Shown: positions 36,471-51,700 of the stretch, piece after piece | How the letters are laid out: every line of letters starts with the position of its first letter | Numbering within the stretch: position 1 is the stretch's first letter | From: Euonymus europaeus | Taxonomy: Eukaryota; Streptophyta; Magnoliopsida; Celastrales; Celastraceae | Reading direction: 5' to 3' | NCBI GenBank assembly: GCA_963580455.1 | Contig: OY756971.1 | Location: forward strand, 12,051,001-12,115,000 | DNA length: 64,000 nucleotides | Program-made: the position numbers and the translations under genes | Notes under the pieces: model-generated | Database searches by the model: none | What the model was told of the DNA's origin: nothing | What the model saw: the letters and a program-made list of their open reading frames with translations, nothing else

Positions 36471-39400
36471 TTATGAGTATAAGCATCCTAGGTTATGTCG
36501 ATGCAAAAACCCTAACTTTCTATGACAAATGCAAAAAATTATTAAAAGCTCCTCCATAGAGAGAGTTGAGAAACTTCGGACTGTCAAAGTTGCTTCGTGT
36601 ACACCTTTTATTGTTCTTTTATGCCAAATTTTACGAGTATAACCATCAAGATTATTTAATTGCCAAAACACCAACTTTCTATGAGAAATGAACAAAGCCG
36701 TTAAAAGCTCCTCCATAGAGAGAGTTGAGCAACTTCGAACCATCAAAGTTGCTCGTTCTATGCTTTTTATTGTTCTTCTATGTCAAATTTTACGAATATA
36801 AGATTTCAAGATTATTTGGAAGCAAAAACACCAACTTTCTATGACAAATGGACAAACCGTTAAAAGCTCTTCCGTAGAGAGAGTTGAGCAACTTCGGACC
36901 ATCAAAGTTGCACGGTGTACACTTTTTAATGTTCTTCTATGTCAAATTCTACGAGTATAAGCTTCCTAGATTATTTCGATGTCAAAACACGAACTTTCTA
37001 TGACAAATGGACAAAACCGTTAAAAGCTCCTCCATAGAGAGAGTTGATCAACCTCGGACCATCAAAGTTGCTCGGTGTACAATTTTTAATGTGCTTCTAT
37101 GTCAAATTTTACGAGTATAAGCTTCCTAGATTATTTCGATGCAAAAAACCCCAACTTTCTCTGACAAATGCACAAAACTGTTAAAAGCTCCTCCATATAG
37201 AGAGTTGATCATCTTCGGACCATCAAAGTTGCTCGGTGTAAAATTTTTAATGTTCTTCTATGCCAAATTTTACGAGTATAAGCTTCCTAGATTATTTCGA
37301 TGCAAAAAACCCCAACTTTCTTTGACAAATGCACAAAATTGTTAAAAGCTTCTGCATAGAGAGTGTTGAGCAACTTCAGACCATCAAAGTTGCGTGATGT
37401 ACACCTTTTATTGTTCTTCTATTTGAAATTTTACGAGTATAAGCTTCAAGATTAATTAATTGCCAAAACAACAACTTTCTATGAGAAATGAAAAAACCCA
37501 TTAAAAGCTCCTCCATAGAGAGAGTTGAGCAAGTTCGGACCATCAAAGTTGCTTGGTGTACACTTTGTATTGTTTTTCTATGTCAAATTTTATGAGTATA
37601 AGCTTCCTAGATTATTTCGATGCTAAAACACCAACTTTCTATGACAAATGGACAAATTGTTAAAAGCTCGTCTATAGAGAGAGTTGAGCAACTTTGGACC
37701 ATCAAAGTTGCTCGTTCTATGCTTTTTATTGTTCTTCTATGTCAAATTTTACGAATATAAGATTTCAAGATTATTTCGAAGCAAAAACACCAACTTTCTA
37801 TGACAAATGGACAAAATCGTTAAAAGCTCTTCCGTAGAGAGAGTTGAGCAACTTTGGACCATCAAAGTTGCACGGTGTACACTTTTTAATGTTCTTCTAT
37901 GTCAAATTTTACGAGTATAAGCTTCCTAGATTATTTCGATGTCAAAACACCAACTTTCTATGACCAATTGACAAAATTGTTAAAAGCTCCTCCATAGAAA
38001 AAGTTGAACAACTTCGGACCATCAAAGTTGCTCGGTGTACACTTTTTATTGTGCTTCTATGTCAAATTTTATGAGTATAAGCTTCATAGATTATTTCGAT
38101 GCCAAAACACCAACTTCCTAGATTATTTCGATGTCAAAACACCAACTTTCTATGACCAATTGAGAAAATTGTTAAAAGCTCCTCCATAGAGAGTGTTGAG
38201 CAACTTCGGACCATCAAAGTTGCTTGGTGTACACTTTTTATTGTTCTTCTATTTGAAATTTTATGAGTATAAGCTTCATGATTAATTAATTAACAAAACA
38301 CCAACTTTCTATGAGAAATGGAAAAAGTCATTAAAAGCTCCTCCATAGAGAGAGTTGGGCAAGTTCGGAACATCAAAGTTGCTTGGTGTACACTTTTTAA
38401 TGTTCTTCTATGTCAAATTTTACGAGTATAAGATTCCCAGATTATTTCGATGCCAAAACACCAACTTTCTATGATAAATGAAAAAAATCGTTAAAAGCTC
38501 CTCCATAGATAGAGTTAATCAACTTTAGACCATCGAAGTTGCTCGGTGTACACTTTTTAATGTTCTTCTATGTCAAGTTTTACGAGTATAAGCTTCCTAG
38601 ATTATTTCGATGCAAAAACGCCAACTTTCTATGAGAAATGGACAAAATTGTTAAAAGCTCCTTTATAGAGAGAGTTGAGCATTTTCGAACCATCAAAGTT
38701 GCTCGGTGAAACTTTTTATTGTGCTTCTATGTCAAATTTTACGAGTATAAGCTTTTAAGATAATTTCGATGCCAAAGCACCGACTTTCTCTAACAATTGG
38801 ACAAAACCATTAAAAGCTCCTCCATAGAGATAGTTGAGCAACTTCGGACCAGAAAAGTTCCTCGGTGTACACTTTTTAATGTTCTTCTATGTCAAATTTT
38901 ACGAGTATAAGCTTCCTAGATTATTTCGATGCAAAGAACCCCAACTTTCTATGACGAATGAACAAAATTGTTAAAAGCTCCTCCATAGAGAGTGTTGAGC
39001 AACTTCGGACCAGAAAAGTTTCTCGGTGTACACTTTTTAATGTTCTTCTATGTCAAATTTTACGAGTATAAGCTTCATAGATTATTTCGATGCCAAAACA
39101 CCAGCTTTCTATGACAAATGGACAAAACCGTTAAAAGCTACTCCATAGATAGTGTTGAGCAACTTCGGACCGTCAAAGATGCTCTGTGTACAACTTTTAT
39201 TGTTCTTTTATGCCAAATTTTACGAGTATAAGCATCAAGATTATTTAATTGCCAAAACACCAACTTTCTGTGAGAAATGGACAAAGCCGTAAGAAGCTCT
39301 TCCATTGAGAGAGTTGTGCTACTTTCGACCATCAAAGTTGCTCGGTGTACACTTTTTAATGTTCTTCTATGTCAAATTTTTCGAGTATAAGTTTCCTAGA

Positions 39401-39538
39401 TTATTTCTTTGGCAAAACATTAACTTTCTATGACAGATGGACAAATCCGTTAAAAGCTCTTCCATAGAGAGAGTTGAGCAAGTTCGGACCATCAAAGTTG
39501 CTCTGTGTACACTTTTTATTGTTATTCTATGTCGAATT
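36471..39538 (+). repeat. 19-monomer HOR copy 3 (3068 bp)
   Basis: One base shorter than copies 1 and 2 because of a lost A in GGACAAATTGTT near 37651. The k monomer has GCTCTTCCATTGAG near 39296, shared with copy 4 only. Otherwise nearly identical to its neighbours. Confidence 0.93.
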
Positions 39539-42500
39539 TTATGAGTATAAGCATCCTAGGTTATGTCGATGCAAAAACCCTAACTTTCTATGACAAATGC
39601 AAAAAATTATTAAAAGCTCCTCCATAGAGAGAGTTGAGAAACTTCGGACTGTCAAAGTTGCTTCGTGTACACCTTTTATTGTTCTTTTATGCCAAATTTT
39701 ACGAGTATAACCATCAAGATTATTTAATTGCCAAAACACCAACTTTCTATGAGAAATGAACAAAGCCGTTAAAAGCTCCTCCATAGAGAGAGTTGAGCAA
39801 CTTCGAACCATCAAAGTTGCTCGTTCTATGCTTTTTATTGTCCTTCTATGTCAAATTTTACGAATATAAGATTTCAAGATTATTTGGAAGCAAAAACACC
39901 AACTTTCTATGACAAATGGACAAACCGTTAAAAGCTCTTCCGTAGAGAGAGTTGAGCAACTTCGGACCATCAAAGTTGCACGGTGTACACTTTTTAATGT
40001 TCTTCTATGTCAAATTCTACGAGTATAAGCTTCCTAGATTATTTCGATGTCAAAACACGAACTTTCTATGACAAATGGACAAAACCGTTAAAAGCTCCTC
40101 CATAGAGAGAGTTGATCAACCTCGGACCATCAAAGTTGCTCGGTGTACAATTTTTAATGTGCTTCTATGTCAAATTTTACGAGTATAAGCTCCCTAGATT
40201 ATTTCGATGCAAAAAACCCCAACTTTCTCTGACAAATGCACAAAACTGTTAAAAGCTCCTCCATATAGAGAGTTGATCATCTTCGGACCATCAAAGTTGC
40301 TCGGTGTAAAATTTTTAATGTTCTTCTATGCCAAATTTTACGAGTATAAGCTTCCTAGATTATTTCGATGCAAAAAACCCCAACTTTCTTTGACAAATGC
40401 ACAAAATTGTTAAAAGCTTCTGCATAGAGAGTGTTGAGCAACTTCAGACCATCAAAGTTGCGTGATGTACACCTTTTATTGTTCTTCTATTTGAAATTTT
40501 ACGAGTATAAGCTTCAAGATTAATTAATTGCCAAAACAACAACTTTCTATGAGAAATGAAAAAACCCATTAAAAGCTCCTCCATAGAGAGAGTTGAGCAA
40601 GTTCGGACCATCAAAGTTGCTTGGTGTACACTTTGTATTGTTTTTCTATGTCAAATTTTATGAGTATAAGCTTCCTAGATTATTTCGATGCTAAAACACC
40701 AACTTTCTATGACAAATGGACAAAATTGTTAAAAGCTCGTCTATAGAGAGAGTTGAGCAACTTTGGACCATCAAAGTTGCTCGTTCTATGCTTTTTATTG
40801 TTCTTCTATGTCAAATTTTACGAATATAAATTTCAAGATTATTTCGAAGCAAAAACACCAACTTTCTATGACAAATGGACAAAATCGTTAAAAGCTCTTC
40901 CGTAGAGAGAGTTGAGCAACTTTGGACCATCAAAGTTGCACGGTGTACACTTTTTAATGTTCTTCTATGTCAAATTTTACGAGTATAAGCTCCCTAGATT
41001 ATTTCGATGTCAAAACACCAACTTTCTATGACCAATTGACAAAATTGTTAAAAGCTCCTCCATAGAAAAAGTTGAACAACTTCGGACCATCAAAGTTGCT
41101 CGGTGTACACTTTTTATTGTGCTTCTATGTCAAATTTTATGAGTATAAGCTTCATAGATTATTTCGATGCCAAAACACCAACTTCCTAGATTATTTCGAT
41201 GTCAAAACACCAACTTTCTATGACCAATTGAGAAAATTGTTAAAAGCTCCTCCATAGAGAGTGTTGAGCAACTTCGGACCATCAAAGTTGCTTGGTGTAC
41301 ACTTTTTATTGTTCTTCTATTTGAAATTTTATGAGTATAAGCTTCATGATTAATTAATTAACAAAACACCAACTTTCTATGAGAAATGGAAAAAGTCATT
41401 AAAAGCTCCTCCATAGAGAGAGTTGGGCAAGTTCGGAACATCAAAGTTGCTTGGTGTACACTTTTTAATGTTCTTCTATGTCAAATTTTACGAGTATAAG
41501 ATTCCCAGATTATTTCGATGCCAAAACACCAACTTTCTATGATAAATGAAAAAAATCGTTAAAAGCTCCTCCATAGATAGAGTTAATCAACTTTAGACCA
41601 TCGAAGTTGCTCGGTGTACACTTTTTAATGTTCTTCTATGTCAAGTTTTACGAGTATAAGCTTCCTAGATTATTTCGATGCAAAAACGCCAACTTTCTAT
41701 GAGAAATGGACAAAATTGTTAAAAGCTCCTTTATAGAGAGAGTTGAGCATTTTCGAACCATCAAAGTTGCTCGGTGAAACTTTTTATTGTGCTTCTATGT
41801 CAAATTTTACGAGTATAAGCTTTTAAGATAATTTCGATGCCAAAGCACCGACTTTCTCTAACAATTGGACAAAACCATTAAAAGCTCCTCCATAGAGATA
41901 GTTGAGCAACTTCGGACCAGAAAAGTTCCTCGGTGTACACTTTTTAATGTTCTTCTATGTCAAATTTTACGAGTATAAGCTTCCTAGATTATTTCGATGC
42001 AAAGAACCCCAACTTTCTATGACGAATGAACAAAATTGTTAAAAGCTCCTCCATAGAGAGTGTTGAGCAACTTCGGACCAGAAAAGTTTCTCGGTGTACA
42101 CTTTTTAATGTTCTTCTATGTCAAATTTTACGAGTATAAGCTTCATAGATTATTTCGATGCCAAAACACCAGCTTTCTATGACAAATGGACAAAACCGTT
42201 AAAAGCTACTCCATAGATAGTGTTGAGCAACTTCGGACCGTCAAAGATGCTCTGTGTACAACTTTTATTGTTCTTTTATGCCAAATTTTACGAGTATAAG
42301 CATCAAGATTATTTAATTGCCAAAACACCAACTTTCTGTGAGAAATGGACAAAGCCGTAAGAAGCTCTTCCATTGAGAGAGTTGTGCTACTTTCGACCAT
42401 CAAAGTTGCTCGGTGTACACTTTTTAATGTTCTTCTATGTCAAATTTTTCGAGTATAAGTTTCCTAGATTATTTCTTTGGCAAAACATTAACTTTCTATG

Positions 42501-42606
42501 ACAGATGGACAAATCCGTTAAAAGCTCTTCCATAGAGAGAGTTGAGCAAGTTCGGACCATCAAAGTTGCTCTGTGTACACTTTTTATTGTTATTCTATGT
42601 CGAATT
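39539..42606 (+). repeat. 19-monomer HOR copy 4 (3068 bp)
   Basis: Shares a private set of variants with copy 5: ATTGTCCTTC (about 39838), GCTCCCTAG in two monomers (40189 and 40989) and a one-base loss in AATATAAATTTC (about 40823). Copies 4 and 5 are therefore sister copies from a recent one-unit duplication. Confidence 0.93.
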
Positions 42607-45600
42607 TTATGAGTATAAGCATCCTAGGTTATGTCGATGCAAAAACCCTAACTTTCTATGACAAATGCAAAAAATTATTAAAAGCTCCTCCATAGAGAGA
42701 GTTGAGAAACTTCGGACTGTCAAAGTTGCTTCGTGTACACCTTTTATTGTTCTTTTATGCCAAATTTTACGAGTATAACCATCAAGATTATTTAATTGCC
42801 AAAACACCAACTTTCTATGAGAAATGAACAAAGCCGTTAAAAGCTCCTCCATAGAGAGAGTTGAGCAACTTCGAACCATCAAAGTTGCTCGTTCTATGCT
42901 TTTTATTGTCCTTCTATGTCAAATTTTACGAATATAAGATTTCAAGATTATTTGGAAGCAAAAACACCAACTTTCTATGACAAATGGACAAACCGTTAAA
43001 AGCTCTTCCGTAGAGAGAGTTGAGCAACTTCGGACCATCAAAGTTGCACGGTGTACACTTTTTAATGTTCTTCTATGTCAAATTCTACGAGTATAAGCTT
43101 CCTAGATTATTTCGATGTCAAAACACGAACTTTCTATGACAAATGGACAAAACCGTTAAAAGCTCCTCCATAGAGAGAGTTGATCAACCTCGGACCATCA
43201 AAGTTGCTCGGTGTACAATTTTTAATGTGCTTCTATGTCAAATTTTACGAGTATAAGCTCCCTAGATTATTTCGATGCAAAAAACCCCAACTTTCTCTGA
43301 CAAATGCACAAAACTGTTAAAAGCTCCTCCATATAGAGAGTTGATCATCTTCGGACCATCAAAGTTGCTCGGTGTAAAATTTTTAATGTTCTTCTATGCC
43401 AAATTTTACGAGTATAAGCTTCCTAGATTATTTCGATGCAAAAAACCCCAACTTTCTTTGACAAATGCACAAAATTGTTAAAAGCTTCTGCATAGAGAGT
43501 GTTGAGCAACTTCAGACCATCAAAGTTGCGTGATGTACACCTTTTATTGTTCTTCTATTTGAAATTTTACGAGTATAAGCTTCAAGATTAATTAATTGCC
43601 AAAACAACAACTTTCTATGAGAAATGAAAAAACCCATTAAAAGCTCCTCCATAGAGAGAGTTGAGCAAGTTCGGACCATCAAAGTTGCTTGGTGTACACT
43701 TTGTATTGTTTTTCTATGTCAAATTTTATGAGTATAAGCTTCCTAGATTATTTCGATGCTAAAACACCAACTTTCTATGACAAATGGACAAAATTGTTAA
43801 AAGCTCGTCTATAGAGAGAGTTGAGCAACTTTGGACCATCAAAGTTGCTCGTTCTATGCTTTTTATTGTTCTTCTATGTCAAATTTTACGAATATAAATT
43901 TCAAGATTATTTCGAAGCAAAAACACCAACTTTCTATGACAAATGGACAAAATCGTTAAAAGCTCTTCCGTAGAGAGAGTTGAGCAACTTTGGACCATCA
44001 AAGTTGCACGGTGTACACTTTTTAATGTTCTTCTATGTCAAATTTTACGAGTATAAGCTCCCTAGATTATTTCGATGTCAAAACACCAACTTTCTATGAC
44101 CAATTGACAAAATTGTTAAAAGCTCCTCCATAGAAAAAGTTGAACAACTTCGGACCATCAAAGTTGCTCGGTGTACACTTTTTATTGTGCTTCTATGTCA
44201 AATTTTATGAGTATAAGCTTCATAGATTATTTCGATGCCAAAACACCAACTTCCTAGATTATTTCGATGTCAAAACACCAACTTTCTATGACCAATTGAG
44301 AAAATTGTTAAAAGCTCCTCCATAGAGAGTGTTGAGCAACTTCGGACCATCAAAGTTGCTTGGTGTACACTTTTTATTGTTCTTCTATTTGAAATTTTAT
44401 GAGTATAAGCTTCATGATTAATTAATTAACAAAACACCAACTTTCTATGAGAAATGGAAAAAGTCATTAAAAGCTCCTCCATAGAGAGAGTTGGGCAAGT
44501 TCGGAACATCAAAGTTGCTTGGTGTACACTTTTTAATGTTCTTCTATGTCAAATTTTACGAGTATAAGATTCCCAGATTATTTCGATGCCAAAACACCAA
44601 CTTTCTATGATAAATGAAAAAAATCGTTAAAAGCTCCTCCATAGATAGAGTTAATCAACTTTAGACCATCGAAGTTGCTCGGTGTACACTTTTTAATGTT
44701 CTTCTATGTCAAGTTTTACGAGTATAAGCTTCCTAGATTATTTCGATGCAAAAACGCCAACTTTCTATGAGAAATGGACAAAATTGTTAAAAGCTCCTTT
44801 ATAGAGAGAGTTGAGCATTTTCGAACCATCAAAGTTGCTCGGTGAAACTTTTTATTGTGCTTCTATGTCAAATTTTACGAGTATAAGCTTTTAAGATAAT
44901 TTCGATGCCAAAGCACCGACTTTCTCTAACAATTGGACAAAACCATTAAAAGCTCCTCCATAGAGATAGTTGAGCAACTTCGGACCAGAAAAGTTCCTCG
45001 GTGTACACTTTTTAATGTTCTTCTATGTCAAATTTTACGAGTATAAGCTTCCTAGATTATTTCGATGCAAAGAACCCCAACTTTCTATGACGAATGAACA
45101 AAATTGTTAAAAGCTCCTCCATAGAGAGTGTTGAGCAACTTCGGACCAGAAAAGTTTCTCGGTGTACACTTTTTAATGTTCTTCTATGTCAAATTTTACG
45201 AGTATAAGCTTCATAGATTATTTCGATGCCAAAACACCAGCTTTCTATGACAAATGGACAAAACCGTTAAAAGCTACTCCATAGATAGTGTTGAGCAACT
45301 TCGGACCGTCAAAGATGCTCTGTGTACAACTTTTATTGTTCTTTTATGCCAAATTTTACGAGTATAAGCATCAAGATTATTTAATTGCCAAAACACCAAC
45401 TTTCTGTGAGAAATGGACAAAGCCGTAAGAAGCTCCTCCATTGAGAGAGTTGTGCTACTTTCGACCATCAAAGTTGCTCGGTGTACACTTTTTAATGTTC
45501 TTCTATGTCAAATTTTTCGAGTATAAGTTTCCTAGATTATTTCTTTGGCAAAACATTAACTTTCTATGACAGATGGACAAATCCGTTAAAAGCTCTTCCA

Positions 45601-45674
45601 TAGAGAGAGTTGAGCAAGTTCGGACCATCAAAGTTGCTCTGTGTACACTTTTTATTGTTATTCTATGTCAAATT
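42607..45674 (+). repeat. 19-monomer HOR copy 5 (3068 bp)
   Basis: Carries the same private variants as copy 4, shifted by 3068 bp (about 42907, 43258, 43893 and 44058). Near its right end it has TTTTTTGAG in place of TTTTATGAG, the only such change among the copies. Confidence 0.93.
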
Positions 45675-48600
45675 TTTTGAGTATAAGCATCCTAGGTTAT
45701 GTCGATGCAAAAACCCTAACTTTCTATGACAAATGCAAAAAATTATTAAAAGCTCCTCCATAGAGAGAGTTGAGAAACTTCGGACTGTCAAAGTTGCTTC
45801 GTGTACACCTTTTATTGTTCTTTTATGCCAAATTTTACGAGTATAACCATCAAGATTATTTAATTGCCAAAACACCAACTTTCTATGAGAAATGAACAAA
45901 GCCGTTAAAAGCTCCTCCATAGAGAGAGTTGAGCAACTTCGAACCATCAAAGTTGCTCGTTCTATGCTTTTTATTGTTCTTCTATGTCAAATTTTACGAA
46001 TATAAGATTTCAAGATTATTTGGAAGCAAAAACACCAACTTTCTATGACAAATGGACAAACCGTTAAAAGCTCTTCCGTAGAGAGAGTTGAGCAACTTCG
46101 GACCATCAAAGTTGCACGGTGTACACTTTTTAATGTTCTTCTATGTCAAATTCTACGAGTATAAGCTTCCTAGATTATTTCGATGTCAAAACACGAACTT
46201 TCTATGACAAATGGACAAAACCGTTAAAAGCTCCTCCATAGAGAGAGTTGATCAACCTCGGACCATCAAAGTTGCTCGGTGTACAATTTTTAATGTGCTT
46301 CTATGTCAAATTTTACGAGTATAAGCTTCCTAGATTATTTCGATGCAAAAAACCCCAACTTTCTCTGACAAATGCACAAAACTGTTAAAAGCTCCTCCAT
46401 ATAGAGAGTTGATCATCTTCGGACCATCAAAGTTGCTCGGTGTAAAATTTTTAATGTTCTTCTATGCCAAATTTTACGAGTATAAGCTTCCTAGATTATT
46501 TCGATGCAAAAAACCCCAACTTTCTTTGACAAATGCACAAAATTGTTAAAAGCTTCTGCATAGAGAGTGTTGAGCAACTTCAGACCATCAAAGTTGCGTG
46601 ATGTACACCTTTTATTGTTCTTCTATTTGAAATTTTACGAGTATAAGCTTCAAGATTAATTAATTGCCAAAACAACAACTTTCTATGAGAAATGAAAAAA
46701 CCCATTAAAAGCTCCTCCATAGAGAGAGTTGAGCAAGTTCGGACCATCAAAGTTGCTTGGTGTACACTTTGTATTGTTTTTCTATGTCAAATTTTATGAG
46801 TATAAGCTTCCTAGATTATTTCGATGCTAAAACACCAACTTTCTATGACAAATGGACAAAATTGTTAAAAGCTCGTCTATAGAGAGAGTTGAGCAACTTT
46901 GGACCATCAAAGTTGCTCGTTCTATGCTTTTTATTGTTCTTCTATGTCAAATTTTACGAATATAAGATTTCAAGATTATTTCGAAGCAAAAACACCAACT
47001 TTCTATGACAAATGGACAAAATCGTTAAAAGCTCTTCCGTAGAGAGAGTTGAGCAACTTTGGACCATCAAAGTTGCACGGTGTACACTTTTTAATGTTCT
47101 TCTATGTCAAATTTTACGAGTATAAGCTTCCTAGATTATTTCGATGTCAAAACACCAACTTTCTATGACCAATTGACAAAATTGTTAAAAGCTCCTCCAT
47201 AGAAAAAGTTGAACAACTTCGGACCATCAAAGTTGCTCGGTGTACACTTTTTATTGTGCTTCTATGTCAAATTTTATGAGTATAAGCTTCATAGATTATT
47301 TCGATGCCAAAACACCAACTTCCTAGATTATTTCGATGTCAAAACACCAACTTTCTATGACCAATTGAGAAAATTGTTAAAAGCTCCTCCATAGAGAGTG
47401 TTGAGCAACTTCGGACCATCAAAGTTGCTTGGTGTACACTTTTTATTGTTCTTCTATTTGAAATTTTATGAGTATAAGCTTCATGATTAATTAATTAACA
47501 AAACACCAACTTTCTATGAGAAATGGAAAAAGTCATTAAAAGCTCCTCCATAGAGAGAGTTGGGCAAGTTCGGAACATCAAAGTTGCTTGGTGTACACTT
47601 TTTAATGTTCTTCTATGTCAAATTTTACGAGTATAAGATTCCCAGATTATTTCGATGCCAAAACACCAACTTTCTATGATAAATGAAAAAAATCGTTAAA
47701 AGCTCCTCCATAGATAGAGTTAATCAACTTTAGACCATCGAAGTTGCTCGGTGTACACTTTTTAATGTTCTTCTATGTCAAATTTTACGAGTATAAGCTT
47801 CCTAGATTATTTCGATGCAAAAACGCCAACTTTCTATGAGAAATGGACAAAATTGTTAAAAGCTCCTTTATAGAGAGAGTTGAGCATTTTCGAACCATCA
47901 AAGTTGCTCGGTGAAACTTTTTATTGTGCTTCTATGTCAAATTTTACGAGTATAAGCTTTTAAGATAATTTCGATGCCAAAGCACCGACTTTCTCTAACA
48001 ATTGGACAAAACCATTAAAAGCTCCTCCATAGAGATAGTTGAGCAACTTCGGACCAGAAAAGTTCCTCGGTGTACACTTTTTAATGTTCTTCTATGTCAA
48101 ATTTTACGAGTATAAGCTTCCTAGATTATTTCGATGCAAAGAACCCCAACTTTCTATGACGAATGAACAAAATTGTTAAAAGCTCCTCCATAGAGAGTGT
48201 TGAGCAACTTCGGACCAGAAAAGTTTCTCGGTGTACACTTTTTAATGTTCTTCTATGTCAAATTTTACGAGTATAAGCTTCATAGATTATTTCGATGCCA
48301 AAACACCAGCTTTCTATGACAAATGGACAAAACCGTTAAAAGCTACTCCATAGATAGTGTTGAGCAACTTCGGACCGTCAAAGATGCTCTGTGTACAACT
48401 TTTATTGTTCTTTTATGCCAAATTTTACGAGTATAAGCATCAAGATTACTTAATTGCCAAAACACCAACTTTCTGTGAGAAATGGACAAAGCTGTAAGAA
48501 GCTCCTCCATTGAGAGAGTTGTGCTACTTTCGACCATCAAAGTTGCTCGGTGTACACTTTTTAATGTTCTTCTATGTCAAATTTTTCGAGTATAAGTTTC

Positions 48601-48743
48601 CTAGATTATTTCTTTGGCAAAACATTAACTTTCTATGACAGATGGACAAATCCGTTAAAAGCTCTTCCATAGAGAGAGTTGAGCAAGTTCGGACCATCAA
48701 AGTTGCTCTGTGTACACTTTTTATTGTTATTCTATGTCAAATT
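45675..48743 (+). repeat. 19-monomer HOR copy 6 (3069 bp)
   Basis: Lacks the copy 4/5 variants. Private changes are GATTACTTAATTGCC near 48446 and GCTGTAAG near 48491. Its g monomer reads TGTCAAATTTTACG where copies 2 to 5 read TGTCAAGTTTTACG. Confidence 0.93.
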
Positions 48744-51700
48744 TTATGAGTATAAGCATCCTAGGTTATGTCGATGCAAAAACCCTAACTTTCTATGACA
48801 AATGCAAAAAATTATTAAAAGCTCCTCCATAGAGAGAGTTGAGAAACTTCGGACTGTCAAAGTTGCTTCGTGTACACCTTTTATTGTTCTTTTATGCCAA
48901 ATTTTACGAGTATAACCATCAAGATTATTTAATTGCCAAAACACCAACTTTCTATGAGAAATGAACAAAGCCGTTAAAAGCTCCTCCATAGAGAGAGTTG
49001 AGCAACTTCGAACCATCAAAGTTGCTCGTTCTATGCTTTTTATTGTTCTTCTATGTCAAATTTTACGAATATAAGATTTCAAGATTATTTGGAAGCAAAA
49101 ACACCAACTTTCTATGACAAATGGACAAACCGTTAAAAGCTCTTCCGTATAGAGAGTTGAGCAACTTCGGACCATCAAAGTTGCACGGTGTACACTTTTT
49201 AATGTTCTTCTATGTCAAATTCTACGAGTATAAGCTTCCTAGATTATTTCGATGTCAAAACACGAACTTTCTATGACAAATGGACAAAACCGTTAAAAGC
49301 TCCTCCATAGAGAGAGTTGATCAACCTCGGACCATCAAAGTTGCTCGGTGTACAATTTTTAATGTGCTTCTATGTCAAATTTTACGAGTATAAGCTTCCT
49401 AGATTATTTCGATGCAAAAAACCCCAACTTTCTCTGACAAATGCACAAAACTGTTAAAAGCTCCTCCATATAGAGAGTTGATCATCTTCGGACCATCAAA
49501 GTTGCTCGGTGTAAAATTTTTAATGTTCTTCTATGCCAAATTTTACGAGTATAAGCTTCCTAGATTATTTCGATGCAAAAAACCCCAACTTTCTTTGACA
49601 AATGCACAAAATTGTTAAAAGCTTCTGCATAGAGAGTGTTGAGCAACTTCAGACCATCAAAGTTGCGTGATGTACACCTTTTATTGTTCTTCTATTTGAA
49701 ATTTTACGAGTATAAGCTTCAAGATTAATTAATTGCCAAAACAACAACTTTCTATGAGAAATGAAAAAACCCATTAAAAGCTCCACCATAGAGAGAGTTG
49801 AGCAAGTTCGGACCATCAAAGTTGCTTGGTGTACACTTTGTATTGTTTTTCTATGTCAAATTTTATGAGTATAAGCTTCCTAGATTATTTCGATGCTAAA
49901 ACACCAACTTTCTATGACAAATGGACAAAATTGTTAAAAGCTCGTTTATAGAGAGAGTTGAGCAACTTTGGACCATCAAAGTTGCTCCTTCTATGCTTTT
50001 TATTGTTCTTCTATGTCAAATTTTACGAATATAAGATTTCAAGATTATTTCGAAGCAAAAACACCAACTTTCTATGACAAATGGACAAAATCGTTAAAAG
50101 CTCTTCCATAGAGAGAGTTGAGCAACTTTGGACCATCAAAGTTGCACGGTGTACACTTTTTAATGTTCTTCTATGTCAAATTTTACGAGTATAAGCTTCC
50201 TAGATTATTTCGATGTCAAAACACCAACTTTCTATGACCAATTGACAAAATTGTTAAAAGCTCCTCCATAGAAAAAGTTGAACAACTTCGGACCATCAAA
50301 GTTGCTCGGTGTACACTTTTTATTGTGCTTCTATGTCAAATTTTATGAGTATAAGCTTCATAGATTATTTCGATGCCAAAACACCAACTTCCTAGATTAT
50401 TTCGATGTCAAAACACCAACTTTCTATGACCAATTGAGAAAATTGTTAAAAGCTCCTCCATATAGAGTGTTGAGCAACTTCGGACCATCAAAGTTGCTTG
50501 GTGTACACTTTTTATTGTTCTTCTATTTGAAATTTTATGAGTATAAGCTTCATGATTAATTAATTGCCAAAACACCAACTTTCTATGAGAAATGGAAAAA
50601 GTCATTAAAAGCTCCTCCATAGAGAGAGTTGGGCTAGTTCGGAACAATAAAGTTGCTTGGTGTACACTTTTTAATGTTCTTCTATGTCAAATTTTACGAG
50701 TATAAGATTCCCAGATTATTTCGATGCCAAAACACCAACTTTCTATGATAAATGAAAAAAATCGTTAAAAGCTCCTCCATAGATAGAGTTAATCAACTTT
50801 AGACCATCGAAGTTGCTCGGTGTACACTTTTTAATGTTCTTCTATGTCAAATTTGACGAGTATAAGCTTCCTAGATTATTTCGATGCAAAAACCCCAACT
50901 TTCTATGAGAAATGGACAAAATTGTTAAAAGCTCCTTTATAGAGAGAGTTGAGCATTTTCGAACCATCAAAGTTGCTCGGTGAAACTTTTTATTGTGCTT
51001 CTATGTCAAATTTTACGAGTATAAGCTTTTAAGATAATTTCGATGCCAAAGCACCGACTTTCTCTAACAATTTGACAAAACCATTAAAAGCTCCTCCATA
51101 GAGATAGTTGAGCAACTTCGGACCAGAAAAGTTCCTCGGTGTACACTTTTTAATGTTCTTCTATGTCAAATTTTACGAGTATAAGCTTCCTAGATTATTT
51201 CGATGCAAAGAACCCCAACTTTCTATGACGAATGAACAAAATTGTTAAAAGCTCCTCCATAGAGAGTGTTGAGCAACTTCGGACCAGAAAAGTTTCTCGG
51301 TGTACACTTTTTAATGTTCTTCTATGTCAAATTTTACGAGTATAAGCTTCATAGATTATTTCGATGCCAAAACACCAGCTTTCTATGACAAATGGACAAA
51401 ACCGTTAAAAGCTACTCCATAGATAGTGTTGAGCAACTTCGGACCGTCAAAGATGCTCTGTGTACAACTTTTATTGTTCTTTTATGCCAAATTTTACGAG
51501 TATAAGCATCAAGATTATTTAATTGCCAAAACACCAACTTTCTGTGAGAAATGGACAAAGCCGTAAGAAGCTCCTCCATTGAGAGAGTTGTGCTACTTTC
51601 GACCATCAAAGTTGCTCGGTGTACACTTTTTAATGTTCTTCTATGTCAAATTTTTCGAGTATAAGTTTCCTAGATTATTTCTTTGGCAAAACATTAACTT

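Noticed and set aside
45663..45950. A longer 95-codon frame as a distinct gene
   Set aside because: It is the usual 91-codon repeat frame extended because one TTA in the array is TTT here. It is a single-base variant at the end of HOR copy 5.
50278..50559. Plus-strand open frames of 60-93 codons inside monomers
   Set aside because: They follow the satellite period and end at monomer-specific TAG codons in the CCATAG tail. No coding signature separates them from the repeat.
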